Positions 15,842 through 24,866 of a DNA stretch of 47,842 nucleotides are shown piece by piece. Numbering within the stretch: the first letter of the stretch is position 1; each line of letters opens with the position of its first letter. The translations under genes and the position numbers were made by a program. The notes below the pieces were generated by a model that did not search any database, was not told the DNA's origin, and worked only from the letters and a program-made list of their open reading frames with translations. The stretch lies in NCBI GenBank assembly GCA_001914195.1, contig MKYF01000012.1, positions 1-47,842 on the forward strand, written 5' to 3'. Origin of the DNA: Streptococcus mitis (GTDB taxonomy: Bacteria; Bacillota; Bacilli; Lactobacillales; Streptococcaceae).

Positions 15842-16438
15842 ATGCTTTATCCAACACCTATTGCTAAGTTGATTGACAGTTATTCCAAACTTCCTGGTAT
15901 TGGGATTAAGACAGCAACTCGACTGGCCTTTTATACTATTGGAATGCCGGATGACGACGTCAATGAATTTGCAAAAAATCTCCTTTCTGCTAAGAGAGAG
16001 CTGACCTATTGTTCCATCTGTGGTCGTTTGACTGATGACAATCCTTGCTCCATTTGTACCGATCCAAGTCGTGACCAGACAACGATTTTAGTTCTTGAGG
16101 ATAGTCGTGATGTGGCAGCCATGGAGAATATCCAAGAATACCATGGACTCTATCATGTCCTGCATGGCCTCATTTCTCCTATGAATGGTATCAGTCCAGA
16201 CGATATCAATCTCAAGAGTCTCATGACTCGTCTGATGGATAGTGAAGTTTCAGAAGTAATCGTAGCAACCAATGCTACAGCAGATGGGGAAGCGACTTCC
16301 ATGTATCTTTCCCGCTTACTCAAGCCAGCTGGGATTAAGGTCACTCGCCTGGCACGAGGCCTCGCTGTGGGAGCAGATATCGAGTATGCGGACGAAGTGA
16401 CCCTCTTACGGGCTATTGAAAATCGGACAGAGTTGTAA
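15842..16438 (+). CDS. recR: Recombination mediator RecR
   Basis: RecR works with RecO and RecF to load RecA on gapped DNA. The 198-residue length is standard. It has an N-terminal helix-hairpin-helix (SKLPGIGIKTATRLAFY), a four-cysteine zinc finger (CSICGRLTDDNPCSIC), a Toprim domain (LVLEDSRDVAAME) and a Walker-B-like C-terminus (ATNATADGEATSMYL; ARGLAVGADIEYAD). AAAGGAAGCC precedes the ATG, and it is co-transcribed with pbp2B, a linkage kept in related streptococci. Confidence 0.97.
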   Translation: MLYPTPIAKLIDSYSKLPGIGIKTATRLAFYTIGMPDDDVNEFAKNLLSAKRELTYCSICGRLTDDNPCSICTDPSRDQTTILVLEDSRDVAAMENIQEYHGLYHVLHGLISPMNGISPDDINLKSLMTRLMDSEVSEVIVATNATADGEATSMYLSRLLKPAGIKVTRLARGLAVGADIEYADEVTLLRAIENRTEL

Positions 16439-16480
16439 GTGTAGACAAATTTACGAACTCCATTCATTTATAAAAAAATC

Positions 16481-16517
16481 AAAGAGGCTGAAAATTGTTC
16501 CTATCGGTCTCTTTTTG
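16481..16517 (+). terminator. Terminator after recR
   Basis: AAAGAG (16481-16486) can pair with CTCTTT (16509-16514) and is followed by a T-run. The inner part pairs imperfectly. Confidence 0.55.
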
Positions 16518-16568
16518 TATAGTGTGATGAGTAGGATCAGGTTCAAGTTTTAAAAAAACAAGCAAATA

Positions 16569-16577
16569 TGATATACT
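16569..16577 (+). promoter_or_regulatory. Extended -10 promoter of ddl
   Basis: TGATATACT (TATACT at 16572-16577) is an extended -10 about 38 bp before the ddl start, with no clear -35. Confidence 0.55.
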
Positions 16578-16614
16578 AAAGAGCGAGTATTCTAGTAGAA
16601 TTAGGACAAATAAT

Positions 16615-17658
16615 ATGAAACAAACGATTATTCTTTTATATGGTGGACGGAGTGCGGAACGCGAAGTCTCTGTCCTTTCAGCGGAAAGTGTCATGCGTGC
16701 GGTCAATTACGACCGTTTCACAGTTAAGACTTTCTTTATCAGTCAGTCAGGTGACTTTATCAAAACGCAAGAATTTAGCCAGACTCCAGGTCAAGAGGAT
16801 CGTCTCATGACAAATGAAACTATTGATTGGGATAAGAAAGTTGCACCAAGTGCTATTTACGAAGAAGGGGCAGTTGTCTTTCCAGTTCTTCACGGTCCGA
16901 TGGGAGAAGATGGCTCTGTCCAAGGATTCTTGGAAGTTTTGAAAATGCCCTACGTTGGTTGCAACATCTTGTCATCAAGTCTTGCCATGGATAAAATCAC
17001 GACCAAGCGTGTTTTAGAATCTGCTGGCATTGCCCAAGTTCCTTATGTGGCTATCGTTGAAGGTGATGATGTGACTGCTAAAATCGCTGAAGTGGAAGAA
17101 GAATTGACTTATCCAGTCTTCACTAAGCCGTCAAACATGGGTTCTAGTGTCGGTATTTCTAAATCTGAAAATCAAGAAGAACTCCGCCAAGCTTTGGAAC
17201 TTGCCTTCCGATATGACAGTCGTGTCTTGGTAGAGCAAGGGGTAAATGCCCGTGAAATCGAGGTTGGTCTCTTGGGCAACTACGATGTTAAAAGCACCCT
17301 TCCAGGAGAAGTAGTCAAGGATGTTGCCTTTTATGACTACGATGCCAAGTATATTGACAACAAGATTACCATGGACATCCCAGCTAAAATCAGTGATGAT
17401 GTGGTAGCTGTCATGCGTCAAAATGCAGAAACGGCCTTTCGTGCGATTGGAGGCCTCGGTCTATCTCGTTGCGATTTCTTCTATACAGATAAGGGAGAGA
17501 TTTTCCTAAACGAGCTTAATACCATGCCAGGTTTTACCCAGTGGTCCATGTATCCACTACTTTGGGACAATATGGGAATCAGCTACCCAGAACTAATCGA
17601 GCGTTTGGTGGATCTTGCCAAGGAAAGTTTTGACAAGCGCGAAGCGCATTTGCTATAA
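16615..17658 (+). CDS. ddl: D-alanine--D-alanine ligase
   Basis: Ddl joins two D-alanines using ATP in the cytoplasm, making the dipeptide that MurF attaches. This 347-residue ATP-grasp enzyme shows the N-terminal LLYGGRSAEREVS loop, VLHGPMGEDGSVQG, the lysine and serine loop PSNMGSSVGISK, and the metal-binding EIFLNELNTMPGFTQWSMYP. Length and motifs are normal. The phenylalanine/tyrosine position that separates D-Ala-D-Ala from D-Ala-D-Lac ligases cannot be judged without alignment, but the KYIDNK region is of the usual streptococcal form. Confidence 0.96.
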   Translation: MKQTIILLYGGRSAEREVSVLSAESVMRAVNYDRFTVKTFFISQSGDFIKTQEFSQTPGQEDRLMTNETIDWDKKVAPSAIYEEGAVVFPVLHGPMGEDGSVQGFLEVLKMPYVGCNILSSSLAMDKITTKRVLESAGIAQVPYVAIVEGDDVTAKIAEVEEELTYPVFTKPSNMGSSVGISKSENQEELRQALELAFRYDSRVLVEQGVNAREIEVGLLGNYDVKSTLPGEVVKDVAFYDYDAKYIDNKITMDIPAKISDDVVAVMRQNAETAFRAIGGLGLSRCDFFYTDKGEIFLNELNTMPGFTQWSMYPLLWDNMGISYPELIERLVDLAKESFDKREAHLL

Positions 17659-17670
17659 AAATGAAAGAGA

Positions 17671-17730
17671 GGGTAGGAGCCAGAACCATCACTGTAAGGT
17701 GATTAGAGTTCTCGGACTTCAGCCCTTTTT
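17671..17730 (+). terminator. Multi-helix hairpin with T-run between ddl and murF
   Basis: Three nested helices can form: GGG/CCC (17671-17673, 17723-17725), CCAGAAC with GTTCTCGG, and ATCAC with GTGAT. A T-run follows (17726-17730), then the murF AAAGGAG. It is either the ddl terminator or an attenuator controlling murF. Confidence 0.6.
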
Positions 17731-17742
17731 AAAGGAGTAGAA

Positions 17743-19116
17743 ATGAAATTAACAATCCATGAAGTGGCTCAAGTTGTAGGAGCTAAAAATGATGTCAGTA
17801 TCTTTGAGGACACCCAGTTAGAAAAAGCTGAGTTTGACAGTCGCTTAATTGCGACAGGAGATTTATTTGTGCCCCTCAAGGGTGCGCGTGATGGTCATGA
17901 CTTTATCGAAACAGCTTTTGAAAATGGCGCTGCTGCAACCCTGTCTGAGAAAGAGGTCGCAAATCATCCCTACATTCTAGTAGATGACGTTTTGGCTGCC
18001 TTTCAATCCCTAGCTGCCTATTATCTTGAAAAAACAGCTGTTGATGTCTTTGCGGTCACAGGTTCAAATGGTAAAACAACGACCAAGGATATGTTAGCGC
18101 ACTTGCTATCAACAACCTACAAAACCTACAAAACTCAAGGCAACTACAATAACGAGATTGGCCTTCCTTACACAGTTCTCCATATGCCTGAAGGAACAGA
18201 AAAGTTGGTCTTGGAGATGGGACAGGATCACTTGGGAGATATTCATCTCTTGTCAGAATTGGCTCGTCCAAAAACAGCCATCGTGACCTTGGTTGGAGAG
18301 GCTCATTTGGCCTTCTTCAAAGACCGTTCGGAGATTGCTAAAGGAAAAATGCAAATTGCAGATGGCATGGCTGAAGGTTCTTTGCTTTTGGCACCAGCTG
18401 ACCCGATTGTAGAGGCCTACTTGCCAACTGATAAAAAGGTGGTTCGTTTTGGACGAGGGGCAGAGTTGGAAGTTACCGACTTGATTGAGCGCAAGGATAG
18501 TCTGACCTTTAAGGCTAATTTCTTGGAGCAAGCCCTTGATTTGCCAGTGACTGGTAAGTACAATGCTACTAATGCCATGATTGCATCCTATGTTGCCCTA
18601 CAAGAAGGAGTTTCAGAGGAGCAGATTCGTCAGGCCTTCCAAAATCTTGAATTGACGCGTAACCGTACCGAGTGGAAGAAAGCAGCCAATGGAGCAGATA
18701 TCCTATCAGATGTTTACAATGCCAATCCAACTGCTATGAAGCTGATTTTAGAGACTTTCTCTGCCATTCCAGCCAATGAAGGTGGCAAAAAAATCGCTGT
18801 CTTGGCGGATATGAAGGAACTTGGTGACCAGTCTGTTCAACTTCATAACCAGATGATTTTGAGTCTTTCGCCAGATGTGCTGGATACCGTTATTTTCTAT
18901 GGAGAAGATATCGCAGAATTGGCCCAACTTGCCAGTCAAATGTTCCCAATCGGCCACGTTTACTACTTCAAGAAAACAGAAGATCAAGACCAATTTGAAG
19001 ACCTAGTCAAGCAGGTCAAGGAAAGCCTTGGAGTGCATGACCAAATCTTACTCAAAGGCTCCAATTCTATGAATCTAGCTAAGCTGGTAGAAAGTTTAGA
19101 AAATGAAGACAAGTGA
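17743..19116 (+). CDS. murF: UDP-MurNAc-tripeptide--D-alanyl-D-alanine ligase
   Basis: MurF adds the D-Ala-D-Ala made by Ddl to UDP-MurNAc-tripeptide, completing the cytoplasmic pentapeptide precursor. The 457-residue protein has the Mur ligase order: N-terminal substrate domain (FDSRLIATGDLFVPLKG), ATP-binding P-loop (GSNGKTTTKDM, near residue 107), central domain (NYNNEIGLPYT, GKYNATNAMIA) and C-terminal domain (DVYNANPTAMK, LADMKELGDQS). AAAGGAG precedes the ATG. Its last 14 bases overlap the NUDIX gene, so the two are translationally coupled. Confidence 0.96.
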   Translation: MKLTIHEVAQVVGAKNDVSIFEDTQLEKAEFDSRLIATGDLFVPLKGARDGHDFIETAFENGAAATLSEKEVANHPYILVDDVLAAFQSLAAYYLEKTAVDVFAVTGSNGKTTTKDMLAHLLSTTYKTYKTQGNYNNEIGLPYTVLHMPEGTEKLVLEMGQDHLGDIHLLSELARPKTAIVTLVGEAHLAFFKDRSEIAKGKMQIADGMAEGSLLLAPADPIVEAYLPTDKKVVRFGRGAELEVTDLIERKDSLTFKANFLEQALDLPVTGKYNATNAMIASYVALQEGVSEEQIRQAFQNLELTRNRTEWKKAANGADILSDVYNANPTAMKLILETFSAIPANEGGKKIAVLADMKELGDQSVQLHNQMILSLSPDVLDTVIFYGEDIAELAQLASQMFPIGHVYYFKKTEDQDQFEDLVKQVKESLGVHDQILLKGSNSMNLAKLVESLENEDK

Positions 19117-19714
19117 TTTTGTTAAGTATCTGCAAAGAATGATTGCCCTTACAGATACTGGATTAACCTTTACAAAAGATCCTTTCGACCGTGAGCGCTA
19201 CGAAGACTTGCGAGGCCTTTTATCTGAAATGTTGAATCAGACATCAGACCTTGATTCCGAAGAAGTGGCAGAAGTCTTGAAGCCAACTTCTGCTTATGCG
19301 ACTCCGTTAATGGACGTCCGTGCTTGGATTGTTGAGGACGAAAAGATTTGTCTGGTTAGGGGACAAGGAGAGAATGATTGGGCTTTGCCAGGTGGCTTTG
19401 GTGAGGTTGGTTATTCTCCAACAGAAAATATTCTCAAGGAAATTGAAGAAGAAACCGGTTTTGAAGCTAAAGTAGAAAGACTACTAGCTGTTTTTGATAC
19501 AAATCGTTTCCAACTACAGAGCAAGCAATATGCAAAGTTTGTTTTTGAATGTAAGCTTCTTGATGGACAATTCCAAAAAAATCAAGAAATTGCTGCCCTT
19601 CAATTTTTTGCCATTGACCAACTGCCAGCCTTATCTGAAAAACGCATTACCAAGGAGCAAATAGAAATTCTTTGGCAGGTTTATCAAGGTCAGAGGGAGC
19701 AATATCTTGATTAA
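19103..19714 (+). CDS. NUDIX hydrolase
   Basis: This 203-residue protein cleaves a nucleoside-diphosphate-linked substrate that is not identifiable here. A helical N-terminal domain of about 60 residues precedes the NUDIX fold. The NUDIX box reads GGFGEVGYSPTENILKEIEEETGF: the EExG metal ligands are kept, while the usual Arg of REUXEE is Lys. It overlaps murF by 14 bp. Streptococci keep this gene next to murF, but no wall-synthesis role can be shown from sequence. Confidence 0.85.
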   Translation: MKTSDFVKYLQRMIALTDTGLTFTKDPFDRERYEDLRGLLSEMLNQTSDLDSEEVAEVLKPTSAYATPLMDVRAWIVEDEKICLVRGQGENDWALPGGFGEVGYSPTENILKEIEEETGFEAKVERLLAVFDTNRFQLQSKQYAKFVFECKLLDGQFQKNQEIAALQFFAIDQLPALSEKRITKEQIEILWQVYQGQREQYLD

Positions 19715-19758
19715 GAAGATGATTATCGTATTTCTAAATTCATTTTTGACAAATAGCA

Positions 19759-19767
19759 TGGTATAAT
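19759..19767 (+). promoter_or_regulatory. Extended -10 promoter before the YwaF-like gene
   Basis: TGGTATAAT ends at 19767. A perfect TTGACA (19746-19751) is nearby but only 10 bp away, too close to act as the -35 of this element. Confidence 0.5.
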
Positions 19768-19804
19768 AAAATGCAGGAAAATTTTGAATCATGAGGAATA
19801 CTAG

Positions 19805-20509
19805 ATGAATTTATGGGATATTTTTTTTACGACCCAAGCAACAGAGCCACCCAAGTTTGATCTTTATTGGTATGTCAGTATATTTACACTCTTGGCCTTG
19901 ACCTTCTATACAGCCTATCGTTATCGTGAAAAGAAGGTTTACCAACGATTTTTCCAAATCTTGCAGGCCGTTCAGTTAATCCTTCTTTATGGTTGGTATG
20001 GGGTCAATCATATGCCACTGTCAGAAAGTTTACCCTTTTACCATTGCCGTATGGCTATGTTTGTGGTGCTCTTGCTTCCTGGTCAGTCTAAATATAGGCA
20101 GTATTTTGCATTACTAGGAACATTTGGGACATTAGCTGCCTTTGTTTATCCAGTGCCAGATCCTTATCCATTCCCGCATATTGCGATTTTATCCTTTATC
20201 TTTGGCCACTTAGCTCTCTTGGGGAACTCTCTAGTTTATCTCTTGAGACAGTACGATGCAAGAATGCTAGATGTGAAAAGAATTTTTCTTATGACCTTTG
20301 GACTAAATGCCTTGATTTTTGTGGTCAATTTAGTAACAGGTGGGGATTACGGATTTCTGACAAAACCGCCATTGGTTGGGGATCACGGCTTAGTAGCTAA
20401 TTATTTGATTGTTTCTCTGGCCTTGTCAGCAGCCATTACTTTGACAAAGAAAATCTTGGAACTATTTTTAGAACAAGAAGCAGAAAAAATGATTGCAAAG
20501 AAAGCTTAG
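19805..20509 (+). CDS. YwaF/TIGR02206-family membrane protein
   Basis: This 234-residue protein has about seven hydrophobic helices and a short charged C-terminus. It resembles the YwaF-like TIGR02206 family of uncharacterised integral membrane proteins: the conserved LPFYHCRMAMFV segment and NSLVYLLRQYD loop support this. GAGGAATACTAG precedes the start. It has its own promoter and a strong terminator, so it is a single-gene unit between the mur and fts groups. Confidence 0.75.
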   Translation: MNLWDIFFTTQATEPPKFDLYWYVSIFTLLALTFYTAYRYREKKVYQRFFQILQAVQLILLYGWYGVNHMPLSESLPFYHCRMAMFVVLLLPGQSKYRQYFALLGTFGTLAAFVYPVPDPYPFPHIAILSFIFGHLALLGNSLVYLLRQYDARMLDVKRIFLMTFGLNALIFVVNLVTGGDYGFLTKPPLVGDHGLVANYLIVSLALSAAITLTKKILELFLEQEAEKMIAKKA

Positions 20510-20527
20510 AAATGAGCTTTCTTTTTT
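20497..20527 (+). terminator. Terminator after the YwaF-like gene
   Basis: AAAGAAAGCT (20497-20506) pairs with AGCTTTCTTT (20515-20524) and T residues continue. The stop codon lies within the 5' arm and loop. Confidence 0.85.
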
Positions 20528-20638
20528 GTAGAATAGACAGATTGTTGACAAAGTTTACAGTGAATGAATTTCTGAACAGAAAAACTAAAAAATTGGCTGG
20601 TAAATTTAGGAAAAAACTGAGCACGATGAGATTTTTTG

Positions 20639-20688
20639 TGTTATAATATTCTGTGAATAGCTATGCCTACGTTTAGCTATTGAATATT
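20639..20688 (+). promoter_or_regulatory. ftsA promoter with a 5' leader hairpin
   Basis: The extended -10 TGTTATAAT (TATAAT at 20642-20647) is clear. About 9 bp past it AATAGCTA (20656-20663) pairs with TAGCTATT (20674-20681), and outer AATATT copies (20646-20651 and 20683-20688) extend the symmetry. The transcript would begin almost at the base of this hairpin. Confidence 0.65.
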
Positions 20689-20728
20689 ACGAAGTTAGAA
20701 ACTTGGAAGATAGAGAGGATGCGATGTA

Positions 20729-22102
20729 ATGGCTAGAGAAGGCTTTTTTACAGGTCTAGATATTGGAACAAGCTCTGTCAAGGTGCTTGTAGCCGAGCAG
20801 AGAAATGGTGAATTAAATGTAATTGGCGTGAGTAATGCCAAAAGTAAAGGTGTAAAGGATGGAATTATTGTTGATATTGATGCAGCAGCAACTGCTATCA
20901 AATCAGCAATTTCCCAAGCAGAAGAAAAAGCAGGCATCTCAATTAAATCAGTGAATGTTGGTTTACCAGCTAATCTCTTACAGGTAGAACCAACTCAAGG
21001 AATGATTCCAGTAACATCTGATACCAAGGAAATTATGGATCAAGATGTCGAAAATGTTGTCAAATCAGCTTTGACAAAGAGTATGACACCTGATCGTGAA
21101 GTTATCACATTCATTCCTGAGGAATTTATTGTGGATGGTTTTCAAGGGATTCGTGACCCACGTGGTATGATGGGGGTTCGCCTTGAAATGCGTGGTTTAC
21201 TTTATACAGGACCTCGTACTATCTTGCACAATCTGCGTAAGACAGTTGAACGTGCAGGTGTTCAGGTTGAAAATATTATTATTTCACCACTAGCAATGGT
21301 TCAATCTATTTTGAATGAAGGTGAACGTGAATTTGGTGCTACAGTGATTGATATGGGGGCAGGTCAAACGACTGTCGCTACAATCCGTAACCAAGAACTC
21401 CAGTTTACCAATATTCTCCAAGAAGGCGGAGATTATGTAACTAAGGATATCTCTAAAGTCTTGAAGACATCACAGAAACTAGCCGAAGGTTTGAAATTAA
21501 ACTATGGAGAGGCTTATCCTCCTCTCGCAAGTAAAGAAACCTTCCAAGTCGAAGTGATCGGGGAAGTAGAACCTGTTGAAGTAACAGAAAATTACTTGTC
21601 AGAGATTATTTCTGCACGAATTAAGCATATTTTTGAACAGGTTAAACAAGACTTGGATAGAAGACATTTGTTGGATCTTCCTGGTGGTATTGTTTTGATT
21701 GGTGGAACAGCTATTTTACCGGGTATTGTGGAGCTTGCTCAAGAAGTTTTTGGTGTTCGTGTTAAGCTTTATGTTCCTAATCAAGTTGGAATTCGTAATC
21801 CAGCATTTGCTCATGTGATTAGCTTGTCAGAATTTGCGGGACAACTGACAGAAGTGCATCTCTTGGCTCAACGAGCAGTCAAGGGGGATGAGGGATTATT
21901 CCAACAACCGCTCAGTTTTGGGGGAATGATTCAGAAAACAGCTCAGTTTGTACAATCAACGCCTGTTCAACCAGCTCCTACCCCAGAAGTAGAGCCGGTG
22001 GCGCCTACAGAACCAATGGCTGATTTCCAACAAGCTTCACAAAATAAACCGAAATTAGCAGATCGTTTCCGTGGCTTGATCGGAAGCATGTTTGACGAAT
22101 AA
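20729..22102 (+). CDS. ftsA: Cell division protein FtsA
   Basis: FtsA is the actin-like protein that tethers FtsZ filaments to the membrane. The 457-residue protein has the ATPase core signatures FTGLDIGTSSVKVLVAE (residues 6-22), a 1C domain and GATVIDMGAGQTTVA. The C-terminal LADRFRGLIGSMFDE is an amphipathic membrane-targeting helix. A linker rich in Pro and Glu (about 405-435) precedes it. AGAGAGGA is the ribosome-binding site. ftsZ follows after 16 bp. Confidence 0.97.
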   Translation: MAREGFFTGLDIGTSSVKVLVAEQRNGELNVIGVSNAKSKGVKDGIIVDIDAAATAIKSAISQAEEKAGISIKSVNVGLPANLLQVEPTQGMIPVTSDTKEIMDQDVENVVKSALTKSMTPDREVITFIPEEFIVDGFQGIRDPRGMMGVRLEMRGLLYTGPRTILHNLRKTVERAGVQVENIIISPLAMVQSILNEGEREFGATVIDMGAGQTTVATIRNQELQFTNILQEGGDYVTKDISKVLKTSQKLAEGLKLNYGEAYPPLASKETFQVEVIGEVEPVEVTENYLSEIISARIKHIFEQVKQDLDRRHLLDLPGGIVLIGGTAILPGIVELAQEVFGVRVKLYVPNQVGIRNPAFAHVISLSEFAGQLTEVHLLAQRAVKGDEGLFQQPLSFGGMIQKTAQFVQSTPVQPAPTPEVEPVAPTEPMADFQQASQNKPKLADRFRGLIGSMFDE

Positions 22103-22118
22103 AGAGGAAAAATAAATT

Positions 22119-23378
22119 ATGACATTTTCATTTGATACAGCTGCTGCTCAAGGTGCAGTGATTAAAGTAATTGGTGTCGGTGGAGGTGGTGGCAATGCCA
22201 TCAACCGTATGGTCGACGAAGGTGTTACAGGCGTAGAATTTATCGCAGCAAACACAGATGTACAAGCATTGAGTAGTACAAAAGCTGAGACTGTTATTCA
22301 GTTGGGACCTAAATTGACTCGTGGTTTGGGTGCAGGAGGTCAACCTGAGGTTGGTCGTAAAGCTGCTGAAGAAAGCGAAGAGACACTGACTGAAGCTATC
22401 AGTGGTGCAGATATGGTCTTCATCACTGCTGGTATGGGAGGAGGCTCTGGAACTGGAGCTGCTCCTGTTATTGCTCGTATTGCTAAAGATTTAGGTGCTC
22501 TTACAGTTGGTGTTGTAACACGTCCGTTTGGTTTTGAAGGAAGCAAACGTGGACAATTCGCTGTAGAAGGAATCAATCAACTACGTGAGCATGTAGATAC
22601 TCTATTGATTATTTCAAACAACAACTTGCTTGAAATTGTTGATAAGAAAACACCGCTCCTGGAGGCTCTTAGCGAAGCAGATAACGTTCTTCGTCAAGGT
22701 GTTCAAGGAATTACCGATTTGATTACCAATCCAGGATTGATTAACCTTGACTTTGCCGATGTGAAAACAGTTATGGCAAATAAAGGGAATGCTCTTATGG
22801 GTATTGGTATCGGTAGTGGAGAAGAACGTGTGGTAGAAGCAGCACGTAAGGCAATTTACTCTCCACTTCTTGAAACAACAATTGATGGAGCAGAAGATGT
22901 GATTGTCAACGTAACTGGTGGTCTTGACTTAACCTTGATTGAGGCAGAAGAGGCTTCACAAATTGTGAACCAGGCAGCAGGTCAAGGAGTGAACATCTGG
23001 CTCGGTACTTCAATTGATGAAAGTATGCGTGATGAAATTCGTGTAACAGTTGTCGCAACGGGTGTTCGTCAAGACCGCGTAGAAAAGGTTGTGGCTCCAC
23101 AAGCTAGACCTACTACTAACTACCGTGAGACAGTAAAGCCAGCTCATTCACATGGCTTTGATCGTCATTTTGATATGGCAGAAACAGCTGAATTACCAAA
23201 ACAAAATCAACGTCGCTCGGAACAAGCTCAAGGCTCTGCTTTTGGTGATTGGGATTTACGTCGCGAGACAATTGTTCGTCCGACTGATTCAGTAGTGTCA
23301 CCGGTAGAACGTTTTGAAATTCCAAATTCGCAAGATGAAGATGAGTTGGATACACCTCCATTTTTCAAAAATCGTTAA
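22119..23378 (+). CDS. ftsZ: Cell division GTPase FtsZ
   Basis: FtsZ is the tubulin-like protein that polymerises into the Z-ring. The 419-residue protein shows GGGGGNAINRM near the N-terminus and the GTP-binding tubulin signature GMGGGSGTGAAP at about 105-116. The T7 catalytic loop NLDFADVK is present, as is a variable linker (about 318-400). The C-terminal peptide DELDTPPFFKNR binds FtsA and SepF. It ends 4 bp before ylmE. Confidence 0.98.
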   Translation: MTFSFDTAAAQGAVIKVIGVGGGGGNAINRMVDEGVTGVEFIAANTDVQALSSTKAETVIQLGPKLTRGLGAGGQPEVGRKAAEESEETLTEAISGADMVFITAGMGGGSGTGAAPVIARIAKDLGALTVGVVTRPFGFEGSKRGQFAVEGINQLREHVDTLLIISNNNLLEIVDKKTPLLEALSEADNVLRQGVQGITDLITNPGLINLDFADVKTVMANKGNALMGIGIGSGEERVVEAARKAIYSPLLETTIDGAEDVIVNVTGGLDLTLIEAEEASQIVNQAAGQGVNIWLGTSIDESMRDEIRVTVVATGVRQDRVEKVVAPQARPTTNYRETVKPAHSHGFDRHFDMAETAELPKQNQRRSEQAQGSAFGDWDLRRETIVRPTDSVVSPVERFEIPNSQDEDELDTPPFFKNR

Positions 23379-23382
23379 GTAA

Positions 23383-24054
23383 ATGAATGTAAAAGAAAAT
23401 ACAGAACGTGTTTTTCGGGAAGTCGCAGAAGCAAGTCTGAGTGCTCATCGCGAGAGTGGCTCAGTCTCTGTCATTGCAGTTACCAAGTATGTAGATGTAC
23501 CGACAGCGGAAGCCTTGCTTCCGCTAGGGGTTCATCATATCGGTGAAAATCGTGTAGATAAGTTTCTAGAGAAATATCAAGCTTTAAAAGATCGAGATGT
23601 GACTTGGCATTTGATTGGTACCTTGCAAAGACGTAAGGTGAAAGATGTCATTCAATACGTTGATTATTTCCATGCATTGGATTCAGTAAAGCTAGCAGAG
23701 GAAATCCAAAAAAGAAGTGACCGAGTCATCAAGTGTTTCCTTCAAGTAAATATTTCTAAAGAAGAAAGTAAACACGGCTTTTCGAGAGAAGAATTATTGG
23801 AAGTCTTGCCAGAGTTGGGCAAACTAGATAAGATTGAATATGTTGGTTTAATGACGATGGCACCTTTTGAGGCTAACAGTGAGCAGTTGAAAGAAATTTT
23901 CAAGGCGACCCAAGATTTACAAAAAGAAATCCAAGAAAAACAAATTCCAAATATGCCTATGACCGACTTAAGCATGGGAATGAGTCGTGATTATAAAGAA
24001 GCGATTCAATTCGGTTCCACCTTTGTTCGCATAGGTACAGCATTTTTTAAGTAG
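23383..24054 (+). CDS. ylmE: YggS-family pyridoxal-phosphate homeostasis protein (YlmE)
   Basis: This 223-residue PLP-binding barrel protein belongs to the YggS/PROSC family, which buffers PLP and affects amino-acid pools rather than catalysing a known reaction. The PLP lysine is in AVTKYVD (near residue 31). IGENRVDKFLEKY, WHLIGTLQRRKVK and LSMGMSRDYKEAI are conserved family segments. Gene order between ftsZ and sepF is standard in streptococci. Confidence 0.92.
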   Translation: MNVKENTERVFREVAEASLSAHRESGSVSVIAVTKYVDVPTAEALLPLGVHHIGENRVDKFLEKYQALKDRDVTWHLIGTLQRRKVKDVIQYVDYFHALDSVKLAEEIQKRSDRVIKCFLQVNISKEESKHGFSREELLEVLPELGKLDKIEYVGLMTMAPFEANSEQLKEIFKATQDLQKEIQEKQIPNMPMTDLSMGMSRDYKEAIQFGSTFVRIGTAFFK

Positions 24055-24063
24055 GAGAGAACC

Positions 24064-24603
24064 ATGTCTTTAAAAGATAGATTCGATAGATTTATAGATT
24101 ATTTTACGGAGGATGAGGATTTAAGTCTCCCTAATGAAAAACGAGATGAGCCTATTCTAACTCCAGTAAATTCTACACAGGAAAAGGCTCTCTCAACGAA
24201 TCAAACACCAAGCACAAGTAGTACAAAAGAAAATAATATTACTAGACTGCATGCACGTCAACAAGAGTTAGCAAAGCAAAATCAGCATTCTACTGAAAAA
24301 GTAACAATTGATGTTCGTTATCCTAGAAAATATGAAGATGCGATAGAAATTGTTGATTTATTAGCAGGAAACGAAAGTATTTTGATTGATTTTCAATATA
24401 TGACTGAAGTGCAAGCTCGTCGTTGTTTAGATTATCTGGATGGAGCTTGCCATGTTCTAGCTGGAAATTTGAAAAAGGTAGCTTCTACCATGTACCTGTT
24501 GACACCAGTGAATGTTATTGTGAACGTAGAAGATATTCGTTTACCAGATGAAGAACAAAATGGTGAGTTTGGCTTTGATATGAAGCGAAATAGAGTACGA
24601 TAA
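24064..24603 (+). CDS. sepF: Cell division protein SepF
   Basis: SepF binds the FtsZ C-terminal tail and the membrane, arranging Z-ring filaments. The 179-residue protein begins with a short amphipathic helix (LKDRFDRFIDYF). A polar, low-complexity linker (about 25-75) follows, then the DUF552 core: VTIDVRYPRKYEDA, SILIDFQYM, ARRCLDYLDGACHVLAGNLKKV and VNVIVNVEDI. Its stop shares bases with the ylmG start. Confidence 0.95.
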   Translation: MSLKDRFDRFIDYFTEDEDLSLPNEKRDEPILTPVNSTQEKALSTNQTPSTSSTKENNITRLHARQQELAKQNQHSTEKVTIDVRYPRKYEDAIEIVDLLAGNESILIDFQYMTEVQARRCLDYLDGACHVLAGNLKKVASTMYLLTPVNVIVNVEDIRLPDEEQNGEFGFDMKRNRVR

Positions 24604-24866
24604 TGATTTTTTTAATTCGTCTGATTTATAATGCAGTGGATATTTACTCCCTGATTTTGGTAGCCTTTGCTGTCATGTCTTGGCTTCCAGGCGCCTACGA
24701 ATCAAGTTTGGGTCGTTGGATTGTAGCATTGGTAAAACCAGTGCTTGCTCCTTTGCAACGCCTGCCTTTACAGATAGCAGGTCTTGATTTATCTGTTTGG
24801 GTTGCGATTGTTTTGATTCGATTTTTAGGAGAAAACCTAGTCCGTTTTCTGGCGATGATAGGATGA
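24603..24866 (+). CDS. ylmG: YggT-family membrane protein (YlmG)
   Basis: This 87-residue protein has two hydrophobic helices joined by a loop with PVLAPLQRLPLQIAGLDLSVW, typical of the YggT/YlmG family. The family is linked to division and membrane organisation, but its molecular role is not established. It overlaps sepF by one base and ylmH by four (ATGA), indicating tight translational coupling. Confidence 0.92.
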   Translation: MIFLIRLIYNAVDIYSLILVAFAVMSWLPGAYESSLGRWIVALVKPVLAPLQRLPLQIAGLDLSVWVAIVLIRFLGENLVRFLAMIG

